Shown here: one piece after another, positions 21,600 to 34,267 of the stretch
Numbering within the stretch: position 1 is the stretch's first letter
How the letters are laid out: each line of letters begins with the position of its first letter
Assembly (NCBI GenBank): GCA_947000775.1
Contig: CAMQGK010000327.1
Span: 12,270,001 to 12,334,000 of the forward strand
Reading direction: 5' to 3'
Origin: Pterois miles
Lineage: Eukaryota > Chordata > Actinopteri > Perciformes > Scorpaenidae
DNA: 64,000 nt
Notes under the pieces: model-generated
What the model was told of the DNA's origin: nothing
Databases searched by the model: none
The model's input: the letters and a program-made list of their open reading frames with translations, nothing else
Program-made: the position numbers and the translations under genes

Positions 21600-24500
21600 A
21601 CACACACTTTTTTTTTTGCCTGCAGAGGTGTCTTTCTTGGATATAACAACTTGCTGTGGAAACCTATCGCCAGCATACATCAAGGCTTCATTGGAGCCAA
21701 ATAAATCATCCAGTCAACAGGGGGTAAAAGAGATTGGCTGACAGCTCCACATCCATGCAGTCTCTGCTTCTTAAAAGTTAGAAAATGGGTCGGTCTGTAA
21801 GAACAAAAGCAAGTGCAAGAGTGTGGCATACCATGTTTTTGGAAGATGGTGACTTTCAAATGTACCAAGAGCTGTTTCTGCCATTCTGGTGCAGGACGAA
21901 TATTCACTGTCACCAATCTACCCCTAAAAAACAAGCGCAGCAGCAAATCATGCTTCACTTATCACCCTAATTACTGAACATACGTACAACTAATAAAAGT
22001 AAAACAAAATTGTGTTCTTTATGAATTCACTTATCACAATTATTATCGATAATCACATAAGTCAATAATAAAATTAGTCAAGCCAGTTAGATTGACAGCT
22101 GATTAGTAATCACGTATTAAGACAATATACCCTGGTTTGCTCTGTAGCTTTGCAACTTGATATGAATGGAGAGAGAAATCCATCACTGCTGGCACAAAGG
22201 ATTGGAAAGGACATCCTCTAGTATGAGCAAAATACTTAAAATACAAATACATTTGTCAACCAATTGCAGCACTGTAGAGGTGTCTTACACCAGCAAAAAA
22301 AAAAAAAAAAAAGTGGGAGTGGATCATTTTTATTAGTGGTGCACTAGGAACCACACTATTACAATAACACAACATAGCCAATATTGATCAATTAAAAAAC
22401 GCCTTGATCAGCACATGAGACATCCTTTGTCAATATCCTACAATCTGCCTGTCAAATATTTCCCTCAGGGCTTTGATCTCATCATAATCACATAAGTTCA
22501 ATATACAGTTTTTGCATGTTATTTGTACGTCACTTTTTGTGTGCCCTTTGCTACGTAAAAAAACTATCATTCAAAGGCTTAGGCAACAAAATTACGTAGT
22601 TAAGTTTAGCAAAAAAGTTGGGCTTCAAATAAATCCGAAAACTAAGACAATACATACAGAACGTAACATAAGCACAGAAAAAAACACATCATAAACATCA
22701 ATAAAAAACATGTCACAAACCAGCAGTGTAATGTAATTTTGATGGGCCCCGGAGTAAGTTGTTTTTGGTCCCTCACCCATGACAGCTTCTGGGCCCTGGT
22801 GCACCAAATGGGTTGAACTGTCGATATTTCACAAACATCACTAACATGACTAAAAAAAAATCAAAACGCCAGTCTTGAACACTGGTCTGCTGGTTGAAAA
22901 TCCTGCATTTCTTGGACTCATTGCTGTCAAACTCTAATTAAGAGGTATTTTTTTTTTACTTCAACTTTCAGAACACCTCATCCCATATGTCTTTCTCAGG
23001 ACTAACTATAAGTTTACTACGTTAAAAAATTAGACATGTTTCAGACCCTTTTGTAGACGTGGTATACAGCCAATGCTGTCACCACCATTAACATCTACAT
23101 CTCAGAAACCACCACCATTGCTGCCTGTGTGCACAATGTCCACCAAGGACATTAAGTCATTACAAACCCATTAAGAAATTACAGCCATCCTTAGTTACCA
23201 GTTAGACCGGCTCTTGTGCCCTCTGCTGCCAATGCGTGTTTTCTTGATGCAGCTTCTCCTTTCCAGAGCCAGCAGAAGGGAGTAGAGATGCTTACCCTGA
23301 CCCAATATAACATAGCATGATAGATTATAGGTAAAATTAACTATATGAAGTTAAAATATCAATTTGGATACAGGCATGTGTGCAGAAGGACAGCAATTTG
23401 TTTGATTAGTGCTCTCTCTTGCTTGCGTTATTTATGTTGGAACACAACAGTAATTAGTAAGTAGCAACAGTAACAGTAAGTCCCTTTAAAACTGTTCAGC
23501 TGAGTTATGTTTGATGTGCTTTATCATAGAACAAGTACAATGGTAGCTGACTGTGTGGCGCCTCATAGCCCTCCTGTGAAAAAGGTGGTGGGCTGTAACA
23601 TAGCATTTGGTTGATATAACCTTCCGTCACTTGTCTCTCATTTTGATCCACTGAGTGAGGGGATGAGGCATCAGGGGAAATCTACCCTCAAACCGCAAGT
23701 GCTTCGTGCTCCACCTAGCATTTAATCACTCTATGGACGACTGGACACCAACACAATACATCTTGGGTCTGTACATGTGTCTATGGCTGTGCACATAATG
23801 TGTAGTTGTCTTGGATGTTTGAATAAATGCCTTTTAGTTTATTTTTGTATGTTCGTGTGTATTGTGCAGTGCCTGTTTATCCATTAAGTGATCAGGCCAG
23901 TATCTAAAAAAACAAGAGACAAATTCAAGCTGGGTAAGAGAACTTATCACAAAGAGAAAGAAAGAGAGGGAGAAGGAAAGAAACATGCTCTTTGAAGGGT
24001 TGAGGCTTCTTGATTCATCAGACCCTACACACATTGGTCCCTAATACATATGCTTGCAAATACAAGTTCACATAAAGCTGTAAACATATCGTGTTTACGT
24101 TAGCACACACAAACACCCAACACACATTTTCATCACACACAAAATGCACAAAGGAAACATGCCCTCATACACACACATCCACAAAGCCATCAGAGCAAGG
24201 TCAAGCCTGACAGCAGGCAGATGAAGAGCCACTTAGGAGACCCGTCTCTTGTCTTTATCCTGTGCTTCCCCTTTGAGAGCTCTATGCTCAAAGAGTCTAT
24301 TGATAGGGAATAAACGATGAAGTCAGTTACTCTCAATGTCAGGTGGAAGAGAAACGAGAGGAATAAGTGTTAAGGCAGAGTATAGAAGTTGAACATAATT
24401 GTTCAAAATTACAATTAATCACAGAATTAGTGGATCATTAATCGTTTTAGGGCTCTTTGGGGAAGCTGTCTCAGTGCCATAAACCAGTTTGAAGACTTGA

Positions 24501-25068
24501 GTAACGGATGTATAAAGACACATAATCACATCTAATGTCATGCAAAAAGAACAGAAATCGGAGAGGAGAAGAAGCAAGATAACCCTGTACAATGTATGCT
24601 AATGAACACACAAATGCTGCACAATGGACTAGAGAAATCCATATTAAGATTGATTTAGAGAATAAAACTGAAAAGAGAAAACAGAATGAATAATGTTTGA
24701 CCGCAACATAAAACCCTAAACCAACCTTCCACCACACGCAAGCTACACAATGTCTGAATAGTTGGGAATGAATGTTTTACATCACCAGAGCTTAGAGGAG
24801 AGATTGGAGATTCTGTGTGTGTTCGATATTGTTGATTCTGCTCCATGGAGTAGGCCTATCACCTCTGAAAACACTGGAGACCTGCTGGTTCAGTGCAGAT
24901 TATAAATATGCATGGAAATCAATACATATTTGGCAGTGGGGGGAGATAAAAAGTGAGAAAAACACAGGAATAGAGCAGAGGCCCTGGAATGTTCATCTTC
25001 ATTTATTACAGTCATTTATTCTCTTTCTCTCTCTTCCCTCTGCTGCACACACTCACTTCTCTACCTAT

Positions 25069-25070
<2 letters not shown>
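21593..25070. other. Gene-free stretch
   Basis: Contains a short partial copy of the 49.7-kb dispersed family at about 22550-22610 (GGCTTAGGCAACAAAATTAC) and poly-A at 22296-22312. No exon recognised. Confidence 0.5.
22550..22610 (+). repeat. Partial copy of the 49.7/61.3-kb dispersed family
   Basis: GGCTTAGGCAACAAAATTACGT with flanking TAGTTAAGTTTAG matches the TTTAGGCAACAAAACTAC core of the copy at 49.7 kb. Confidence 0.5.

Positions 25071-25102
<32 letters not shown>
25071..25102 (+). repeat. (CA)16 microsatellite
   Basis: 32-base CA run. Confidence 0.98.
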
Positions 25103-25107
<5 letters not shown>

Positions 25108-25658
25108 TATGCATCCACAGCAGGAGAGAGGGAGAGAGCGAATATGTCCAGATCAGCAAATTATCCATTCTTTTCCCTTCGACCATCCCTGTGGGACTGT
25201 GCAGTGTGTAATAGCGAGTGCACTCCTCTGACGATTAGCCCGACTGTATATTTGTCATTTCAGGTCCATAAGGGAGGCCAGGGAGCAGTCTGAGAAACAG
25301 GTTCATTCATCCATAGACTTCCATCCCAAGATGTTATCAGCAAAATCCACAATTCAACACAATTCAGATTATTTATTAATTCAGGAAAAATCCTAACTCT
25401 AGAAGTATATTGCAAAATTCTTAAATAACCTTACATAGGAATAATTTACTAGCCATCTATTTACTAGTCATCTTAAGTTGCAGAGCTTACTGGGCCTTTG
25501 CCGGGGCCAATTTTTAACCAAGGTCCTGCAACAGCTGTGGGGTTTGTGCTGACATTTTTTTGATCAATTTCCTGCAGTCCAGAGTAGTAGCTTCCGCCTA
25601 CTCTAAAAAACTTAAATCTTAGAAACACGTTTTTGTTATAACAAAAAAATGTATCACA

Positions 25659-25679
25659 TTATAACATGAAATGTTATAA
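25659..25679. other. Perfect 9-bp hairpin
   Basis: TTATAACAT, loop GAA, ATGTTATAA. The 8-bp palindrome GTTATAAC also lies just upstream at 25635-25642. Confidence 0.7.
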
Positions 25680-25726
25680 CACGATAAATAGTACATCGTT
25701 TTCACATAAAAATATATTGTTATATT

Positions 25727-25779
25727 GAAAAACATCAACAATATACTGTATAATACAGACAGCATATTGTTGATTTTTG
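25727..25779. other. Imperfect inverted repeat
   Basis: Arms AAAAACATCAACAATATACTG and CAGCATATTGTTGATTTTT are complementary over most of their length, with one 2-base bulge and one mismatch, around a short AT-rich loop. Confidence 0.6.
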
Positions 25780-28700
25780 TTCATATATATATACATACAT
25801 ACATATGTGTATATACACACATACTGTATATGTTGACTTTTTTTACATAATAACATGATACACTGTGTATGTAGTGTATTTAGTGTATCATTCTATATAT
25901 TATCATAAACCTTTCACATTTATTAAGTAGGGAAAAATGCAAACTTAAGATGTGTGTTTACAAAATCATTAAACAATCCTAAAAGGCAATTTTAAATTTT
26001 CTGCCACACCAGAAAAAGTGGAGTAGAACTGTACAACCACCATGTATGAGTAAATTGATTTTCTAGTATTAATTTTCTGTTTCTATCTATATATCTAACC
26101 TAGTTAAGGATTCTGTCATTGCCTAAAAGCTTATCTCAATAGTTGACAGAAAGAGTGTATTGCATTGCCATTTAATGGCTTTAATGTTTACGTATACCTT
26201 GTAATTTGTTCCCTTTTGAATACGTAAAGTGATACTGTAATCTTGACAAGCATTTCATGTATGTATTTGTATTCTTCCACACAACCTATGGGCACAACTT
26301 GAGATGCATGTGTCGACATGAGTGCACTGCTGTGCTGCAGGGTGTACACAGCCACAATGAGCAGGGGTACTGCATTTTGTAACAGGGCCATTTAAATGTA
26401 GGCTTTAACTTGAGTTGTTGTAGCAGTAGTCTTGGCCCAAAAGAATATATTTTAACTTCTTGTTCCTTTTCATGACTAACAATAACGGCCCTACTTGTCT
26501 TGCTTCAGCACCTCTCCACTAATCATATGCTGTGCAATTTGTTGTATTTCCGTCCATCAAATGCCTCAATGCAGACTCAAAGTGTGCCCAGATGACCTCT
26601 ATGCAACATTAACATTTGACAACAGACAATATAAATGCACAGCTGGGATATTACAACTTATCTTTGTTTAGTAATTGGTGACACTGGGTGGTTGTAATAT
26701 AGCCCAAGGGGTCATTTGATACTGTAATGATAGCGAGTTGTCACAGAGGCTGGATCCTTGTCACTCCTTCCTATCAGTCATTTCTTAATTGTCTGGGAAA
26801 CAGTCCCTTCTTTCATGGTAAATGGAACTTCACTCTGTACTTGGTTGATTGGATACTGAATATATGTTTTTCACATTACAATAATTTATAATGTGGCTAG
26901 TAATGACTTGTTGAATGGGAGTATTCTGTTATTTGGATACATTTTTCACTGAAACCTCTATTTTTTAAGATGATGTTTGTGTTCCTATGATGAACAGCTG
27001 CTTATGGCAAAAAAGAGCAGTGGTTCGGACATTCACTCACTTTGTTTCCTATTACATTTATATAAATACTACCACTAGTTAACAAGGGGAACTACTGTCT
27101 CTGTTAATGGCAATGGCTGTAATGACTTCTCGCCATTATGGGAGATGAATGCGTCCCCTGATTATGCTTCTTTAGTGTCTATATTGTGAACCCTGCTCTG
27201 TAATGGACATTAATTTATAGTAAAACCAAGACAATGGTCTCTGTGATAATAATATACACATTGTGGCATCTATGTACATGTATCTGATTAATTTAGTGTG
27301 CTTTCTGGGAGCACTTTGGTGTCTTCTACTTTCTAATGAACTATTCACTTTCTCCCGCTCTGTCTCTCCGTTCCCATTTTATATCTTTCATCTATTTATT
27401 CCTTCGCCTGTCTTCTTCCCTTTATTTTTTCTTTCCTTTCACAAATGTATTTTTTTTTCCTTTTGTTCTCTCTCACGTCCTCTTATCGTCTCTTTTAATA
27501 TCTATCTCCCACAAACCACCTCTCCTTCTCTCCATCTCTGGCCTCTTAATAAGCTCTAATACATGCAAGCCATTGGCTTTAAATGTGTACTCCATATAGA
27601 CCAAACGGGTGCATCATTAATCTCAGCCCTCTGCAGTGCTAGCTGTGTGTAATGGTAACTGGATAACACATTGTTTCCTGTGTGAGCCAGGGCATCCATA
27701 TTATCTACCGTCACTCCTTAATAAATTACACCTGGAGATGTGGCATTTTGTCTCTGTATGCCAAAGCATTGTGTTGCTGGACTTCCCTGGTGGATGGATG
27801 AATATAATACAAGTGTGTTCTCTAATTACCCCTTCTTCTCTCTTGCTAACACCCACACATACATTCAACTTCGCCCTCTCTCTCTCGTAGGTTTTCACCT
27901 GGTTATACATGCATAATAGACTTGATAAAATGACCTAAATATTATAGAAAACTGTGCAATGTTACAGTTACATTTTAGAGCAAACTGGCAGACTTAAAAT
28001 CATTAAATGAGACAGGCTTTTCATACAATATATGTGTCTTATTACTGTTGATCATGAAAAGTATTACTCCTTAAATTAAAGTATTATTAATTAAGATGTT
28101 TCCTGTGCATGAAACTAGTGGAAACTGACGTGTTGCTGGACATTCGCAGGACAAAGAATGTACGTTATGTACTTTACGTGCATACATTAACCACAAATGT
28201 TGAAAGTTGAAGCTAACTATACCTAACACTAAAGTGTCTGATTATTTTGTACCTATTACACGTTAATTAAAAACCATCTTTGGTGTTATTAAAGCTTACC
28301 TTTGATGGTTGGCTGTTTTCTTCCAGTCTTTGCTCTAAGTCAAGCTAAACATGTTTTGGACCAGTCCCTCAATGAAACACACAGAGATGAAATTGATATT
28401 GATCTCATCAATTCTCAATAAGACAGTTTATTTCCTAAAATGAGAATTCCTTCCGAAGACGCAGAGAGGGGCATTATATTAAAACCCTCAGTGCTCACTG
28501 TGATTCAGGCAGACTGTGTATGGCTCTTTGGCCTTGCACTCTTTACGGCCTTCATTTGTCCCAGGGCGAATCACAGAAACATTCTCATCAGCAATGTCAT
28601 CCATCGCTCCCTAGGAATATATAAAAGTTTATAAAACACCATCTGGAAGAATTCGGTTGTCAAAGTGACCCCAGTGAAATGGGAAAAAAACACAACTGGT

Positions 28701-28944
28701 TGCCTGTCGATCGATTTATCTACTGTTTTTGAAAATAAGACAGATCTTCTTTTCTCTCTACCAGTGTTTAATTTCTAGTATGCCAACAGTGTGTAAAGAA
28801 CCTTTTGTCTTTACCAGCAAATGGCACCCTGTGGTTTTATTTATGTAAGGTTTAGTAAAATATAGGGTTACAGCCCCATGGTAGTCCCAAAATGGGGTTA
28901 CTGCTTATTAATCTCTGTCAAATGCACAGTTAGACATCTGGAGA

Positions 28945-28947
<3 letters not shown>

Positions 28948-29000
<53 letters not shown>
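28948..29000 (+). repeat. (CA)n microsatellite
   Basis: 53-base uninterrupted run. Confidence 0.99.
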
Positions 29001-29003
<3 letters not shown>

Positions 29004-29781
29004 TTCACATGAGAACTTATTCATATTTTCATAGATAGGCATACACACACCTGGACAGAGAAAATCAGTAGGATTAAGTTCTTGGCAGAAATTAAAGAAA
29101 TAAATACATAGAAATACATTTTTGATGCTTGGGTCAGTATAAACCAATTAAAAAAAATAAAAATGACCAAAATAACATTAATGAAATAACATGGGGTTGG
29201 GATGGGGGGGACTTCTATCTGACATAAGCCTGACAAGCCACCATTTTAGTAAAAATGTAAATATCTCCTGACATCCAAGCATTTGAGCACCTTGGCGTAT
29301 TGCCATTGTACTCAATACCACAGAAGAGAACCTCTACTCCAGCATTATTTCAGGGATACACTTCAGGCAATACTTTTCCAACATTTATGTATAAAATGTT
29401 GGAAAATTTTGAAAAAGGCCTTTCAAGATTAAATATAGATATAAATTGCATGTTTTGTCTAATCAACAGTGTTAACTCCAAATTTACAAAACCATTGCTT
29501 GTTTTTGCTTGATAAATAAATTAAAAAGTTAGCCGTTCATCACAATTGTATGTTTATTTTCTGTCCATGGACTAACTGATTAATTAAATAATTACTTCAG
29601 CACTAACAGTGAGACCTGACATTGATCCACCAGCAATCATGTCCAAATACATGGAGAGTCGATGCCATGTCATCTCTCTACACACATGTACAACTTCAAG
29701 TCAACTGCATTACTCTACACTAATCCATACACTTTTTTTTTTTTTTTATCTCACTAACTCAGTGTTCTCTGTGCTGCCTAG

Positions 29782-29784
<3 letters not shown>

Positions 29785-29828
<44 letters not shown>
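29785..29828 (+). repeat. (CA)n microsatellite
   Basis: 44-base run, preceded by a 15-base poly-T at 29733-29747. Confidence 0.99.
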
Positions 29829-29831
<3 letters not shown>

Positions 29832-30088
29832 TGCACAACACAATAATACAATTTGTTGTACTCGGGCCAAGTCCAGGGATAGCCTGAGGACGGGGAACAG
29901 TTGGCTGCCACATTTGGCTGGTTCCACACTGTTAGTCAGATATGGGCTCAAGTGTACAGAGGGAATAGTCTTTTAAATGATACCTACTCCATTGTCTCTG
30001 TGCTCACATGTTTGTGCAAATGCAAATGTTGAAGCGCTACACACACATACTGTACGTGCATATGTTTATACATGTGCATGTAAAGGAC

Positions 30089-30119
<31 letters not shown>

Positions 30120-31325
30120 AGTACTTGCATTTGCTTCTGTCATTATTTGACAAGTTTTTTCCTGAACATAAGCAAGCTGTCCTGTCCAACTGGTCCATTA
30201 CGCCTGCTAGTGAAAATGTGTGTGTGTACTCATGCAGGCTTAATTTCCTGACTCTCGCCATCCTCTCGTTCCCAACGTCTTTCTTTTTGTAATAGATCTG
30301 TAAGGCATTTCAAAGAAAATGAAAATGTGTGTTAATGTTTACTGCTTTGCAACTACCACTATCATTAGTGAAATCTCGAATGTGTTGTTAAGACATTCTT
30401 TGGCCCACAGCATGCTCACATCGCCCTGTTATTACCTTGCTTCATTTGAATATTTTGTTTCTTAGCCTTCTTTTGTGTTAGTGCAGACCACAGTGTTTTT
30501 CTTTCCTTTTATTATCTGTTCTTTGAACTTCTCACCCCTATCCATCCATTGTCACTACTTATGTACATTCAGAATACAACCAAAGGATTTTTACTCTTAT
30601 AACATGAATAAACCATTGATTGTATCTCTTGTTTTAGTCTCCACAGCTTACATGTGGTTGTTTTTCTGTCATTTTATAGATCACCTTAAATTATAATGAG
30701 GTATATATCCTCAAAAAAGTATCACAAGTACAATATCTTAATAGGTGATATGTGCAAAACATTTGACCATTTTCTCTGTAAAGTAGAGACATCATTCCAG
30801 TCTCTTTGTTAGGCTTTATTAAGCTCTTTATTGTGCAATACTGTATGAGGAAGCTGCTTAATTGTCCCATTTAGAAAGCTTGACCTTGCTGGAATCTAAT
30901 TAATTAGTGTGGTATGAAGGTTAATTAGTAACGAAGGATGTCCATGCATCATAAAGCCCCTTGTCTTAACCCACTGTGGCAGTCGGGCAGAAAAACAGTC
31001 ATCAGTCATCCCCTTGGTGAGCAAAATCTGAAGTGATACTCACACATTTACATCCGAGTTCATTTCTGTCCAGCTCTTGTTCATTGACCCCTTCTGCCAT
31101 GAAAGGCAAAAGGATCTACCAGGTGGGATTCTGTATTTGAATAATCAATGAGTTAATGGGATGTCCCATTGTGTTTGATAGATGAGGTTTGTGAGGCAGA
31201 AGGTGAATGTTGCTGCCATTGTAGCTGCATAAAGAAACAGAGAATGTAGTAAGATTTTGATATTTATTCATTGTTTGTAAACTGTTATTTGCACTAAAAC
31301 TGCATTTCTTGCAGATGTTGGGGAA
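29829..31325. other. Gene-free stretch with a conserved-looking block
   Basis: Contains (GT)14 at 30092-30119. About 30830-31230 is unique and rich in TAATTAATTAG-type words, without simple repeats. No exon recognised. Confidence 0.35.
30092..30119 (+). repeat. (GT)14 microsatellite
   Basis: 28-base run. Confidence 0.98.
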
Positions 31326-31327
31326 AA

Positions 31328-31937
31328 ATGGGGCTAGTTCACACTACATGACTTTAGCTCTGATTTTATGCTTCCTGACAGCTTTTGGAGATCAAACTCG
31401 CTGCACATCTGCATTCAAGTGCTATATGGGAACTGTCCAAAGACGCATGCTGACAGCCTCACCGATACCTCGCAAACACATTCCAGATATCTAGCATGCT
31501 AGATAATATCTGGACCTGTTGGGGACTCCGGCCACAAGCTACAGCCAATGAGAACGCATTACACAGGTTTAGGGGAAACCTGGGGGAGAAGGAGTTGTCT
31601 GTAACAACAGGAACTCATGTGTTGCACTTGCTTTGGAGCAAAGTTGTTGCACCTGGAGGATATAGATAGTAAAAAAGACGTGTGGAAACCGGTGGAAAAA
31701 GGCTATTTTGTGAAAACATGTGCCTCCAACAATATCATCAATATGTTTTGCTCATGATATTGTGTCATTTACATGTATTTCTTGTGTGTGTTTTTGACAA
31801 AACATAGTTTGGAGACCTGATCTGGGAATCGTCATGGTGAAAGATCTTGTTGTGTGTGACCCCCTGTCGCTGGTTAGTCATGTAGTGTGGAAACCACAAA
31901 GACGACAACACTGCAAATTGTGTATTGTGGCCAGTAC
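31328..31937. mobile_element. Probable non-autonomous DNA transposon (hAT-like), degraded
   Basis: AGTTCACACTACATGACT at 31336-31353 recurs inverted as AGTCATGTAGTGTGG at 31876-31890 (14 bases exact). About 520 bases lie between, with no coding capacity. The right outer end near 31925-31940 is a decayed second inverted copy. No target-site duplication could be fixed. Confidence 0.5.
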
Positions 31938-32945
31938 AGTGATCTCAAGACTTTGAAAGACCATGAACAGTAATTAATTTGGGCATCTTACCCGATCTTA
32001 GGCATTACTTTTAAATGAATAGTTTCAGTCATTATGCTAAGCTAAGCAAAACAGCTGCAGGCCCTTGCTTCATATTTACTGTACAAACATGAGTGGTATC
32101 AGTCTTCTCATGTAATCCCTCAGCAGATAATCATATTTTCAACCATAACCATATTTTCAATAATGCCTCAATAAATTATGTAGTAATTGCACCATTGATT
32201 TTGTTGAGTAGTAAATCCTTGTCACACATGCTCAAACTGGGTAGAGCCTGTAAGGAAGGTGGCTCATCAGCAGCGTCATAACACTGTAAGTCCTAATTGC
32301 TTCATTCGGTGGAGCAGAGCTGGCGGGGTCATGTGAATCAGTTGGGTTCCTCTTAAAATTTAAAACCCTCAGCAGCCAGTGTGACATCACAAGCATTTTT
32401 CATTATTTCAATACGTGATGATGTGTAAATAAGCCTCTAAAATGAAAAGGTTATTATGACAAAAGGGGGAGACGTCATGGCTAGCTACCCATGGTTTTTA
32501 AATCATATGTGAACTTCATGGGTGGTGGTGGTGGGCTTTGTTGACAGATGCAAAGCACACAGGTCTATTCATAAAGCTGTAATTGACTGTCAAGTAGTGA
32601 GGAAACAGCAGTGTTATGGGCAGGACTCCAACCTCTTTCTGTGGACTCAGTGTCAGTTAGGTATAAATACACAGACCTGCCACTAAAATGTAAATAGGCA
32701 CAAACAGAACAACAGCAAAGTAATTGACATGGTAATGAATCATCAGTTTAAGTTATCCTTCTGGACAGTCAGTGCTGAAATTGAAATATATTTTATGTGG
32801 GCAATAAAGTCGTGACTATTTACAATTCCATACATAAATATGCTGTGCTTTGTGCATAGTTTATGGGAATGTTCATACATATGTACAGTATTACTGTACA
32901 TGCACGAGTTGATGTATTTAGTGTTGCTTAGTGTTCAATTTATCA
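31938..32945. other. Gene-free stretch
   Basis: Contains a perfect palindrome with 10-bp arms ATGTACAGTA/TACTGTACAT at 32881-32901. About 32270-32460 is unique and balanced in composition. Confidence 0.45.
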
Positions 32946-32955
32946 GAAACAACTT

Positions 32956-34097
32956 CTTCATCTTCATCTTCATCTTCAACCGCTTATCCGGGGTGGGTGG
33001 GGGGAAAAATCCGGGGACCCAAAACTTCCTTTCCCCGGGCCAAATTAACCCACCTTTGGGGGATCCCGGGCGTTCCCGGCGGGGGATATTATCTCTCCAT
33101 CTTCTGGGTCCTCCCCGGGGTCCCCCTCCGTGGGGCACCCCCGGGGGGCCAAGGAACCTTCCAAGACCCCAACCACCCCAACCTCCTTCAAGAAAAAGGC
33201 GCGCTCCCCCCGCCCCAGCGCCCCTCTCCCTAAGGGGGGGCCCACCCCCAAAAAACCTCGGGCCCCGTTTTTACCCCCCCAGGGGGGCCTCCCCCCTCCC
33301 CTCTCCCGGGGGGGACCCCCCCCCCCCCTCCCCGCCCCCCCCCTCCCCCCCCAAAACCCAACTCGACCTCCCGCGCGCCCCCCCCCCCCGGGGGGGACCA
33401 ACCAAAAAACAAAACAAAACCCCAACCACCACCCCCCCCCCCCCCCCACCCCAAAGGGGGCGGCCACGGAAGCCCCCCGGAGCCCGGGGGGGGGGGCCGA
33501 CCCCCCCCCACCCCACACCCACCCGCAACACCACACAAAAACACGGCCCCCGGGGGGGCGCACCCCCGCCGCCCCCCCCCCAGAGGGGCCCCCCCCCCCC
33601 CCCCCCGGACCCCCCCCCCGCGCCGCCAAGCCGCCACGAGCCCCACCCCACCCCCCCACCGCCCCCACCGGGCCCACCGCCACGGCCCCGCCCCGCCCCC
33701 CACCGCGCCACGGCCGGCGGCGGCCCCCCCCCCCCCCCCCGCACCCACCCCCCCCCCCCCCGGGCGCCGCCCCCCCCCGCGGGCCGGCCCCCCCCCCCCC
33801 ACCCCCCCCCCCCCCCCCGCCCCCCCCCCCCCCCCCCCCCCCGCCCGCGCGCCGGCCGCCCCCCCCCCCCCCGGACCCACACCCCGGCCCCCCGCACGCC
33901 CACCACCCCCCCAGCGACCACGGGACGCGCCACCCAGGAAAAGACCCACCCAAACCGGCAGAGAACAGGCCGGGCCAACGGGGGGGCGCGAGCCCCCCAA
34001 CCCACCCACAAACCGCCACCCCACCCCCACCACAACAACCCACCAACAAAGAACCCACCCGGAAAAACACAAGCAACAAAAAAAAAAAAAAAAAATC
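32956..34097 (-). mobile_element. LINE 3' portion (minus strand) with a corrupted interior
   Basis: Flanked by GAAACAACTT at 32946-32955 and 34098-34107, a 10-bp target-site duplication. The LINE tail (GATGAA)n plus GGATAAGCGGTTGAAGATG is at 32956-32989. The minus strand of 32990-33138 encodes fragments matching from memory the C-terminal end of a teleost LINE reverse transcriptase: GPRGGPRRWRD, then PGERKFW. Similarity fades past about 33260, and 33370-34095 has no T at all. The insertion is real, but its interior sequence should not be trusted. Confidence 0.75.
33370..34095 (+). other. T-free, C/G-run low-complexity block
   Basis: Not a single T in 726 bases, with long C runs broken by G and A runs and ending in 18 A. 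Because every stop codon needs T on one strand or the other, all six frames are open, which makes false Pro/Gly/Arg ORFs of up to 431 codons. Most likely low-quality or gap-filled sequence. Confidence 0.9.
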
Positions 34098-34267
34098 GAA
34101 ACAACTTGAAATGTATTAAATTACTACAAAAATGAAACTATGTTCGCGAATAATGAAGTAAAAAACATTTAACTTATTATTTAGTGTGTTATAACCATTC
34201 ATTTCCTGTTCCTGCCAAAATGAAGTCAACCAAATAATACTTTTTACAGCAATGACTATGTTTTGTT

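Larger units (their letters stand above)
25103..28946. other. Gene-free stretch with candidate conserved non-coding blocks
   Basis: Two hairpins are at 25659-25679 and 25727-25779. About 27590-27790 and 28380-28640 are non-repetitive, balanced in composition and dense in homeodomain-like TAATTA/ATTA words. No coding exon recognised. Confidence 0.35.

Noticed and set aside
21198..21741. Two overlapping ORFs of about 170 codons
   Set aside because: Both cross the CA repeat in different frames; no recognisable family.
24817..25293. 158-codon + strand ORF
   Set aside because: Crosses a CA repeat, no domain, no splice support.
32840..34135. ORFs of 431, 329, 344, 280 and 277 codons on both strands
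   Set aside because: They exist only because the block has no T, so no stops can form. Proline, glycine and arginine runs follow the C and G runs.
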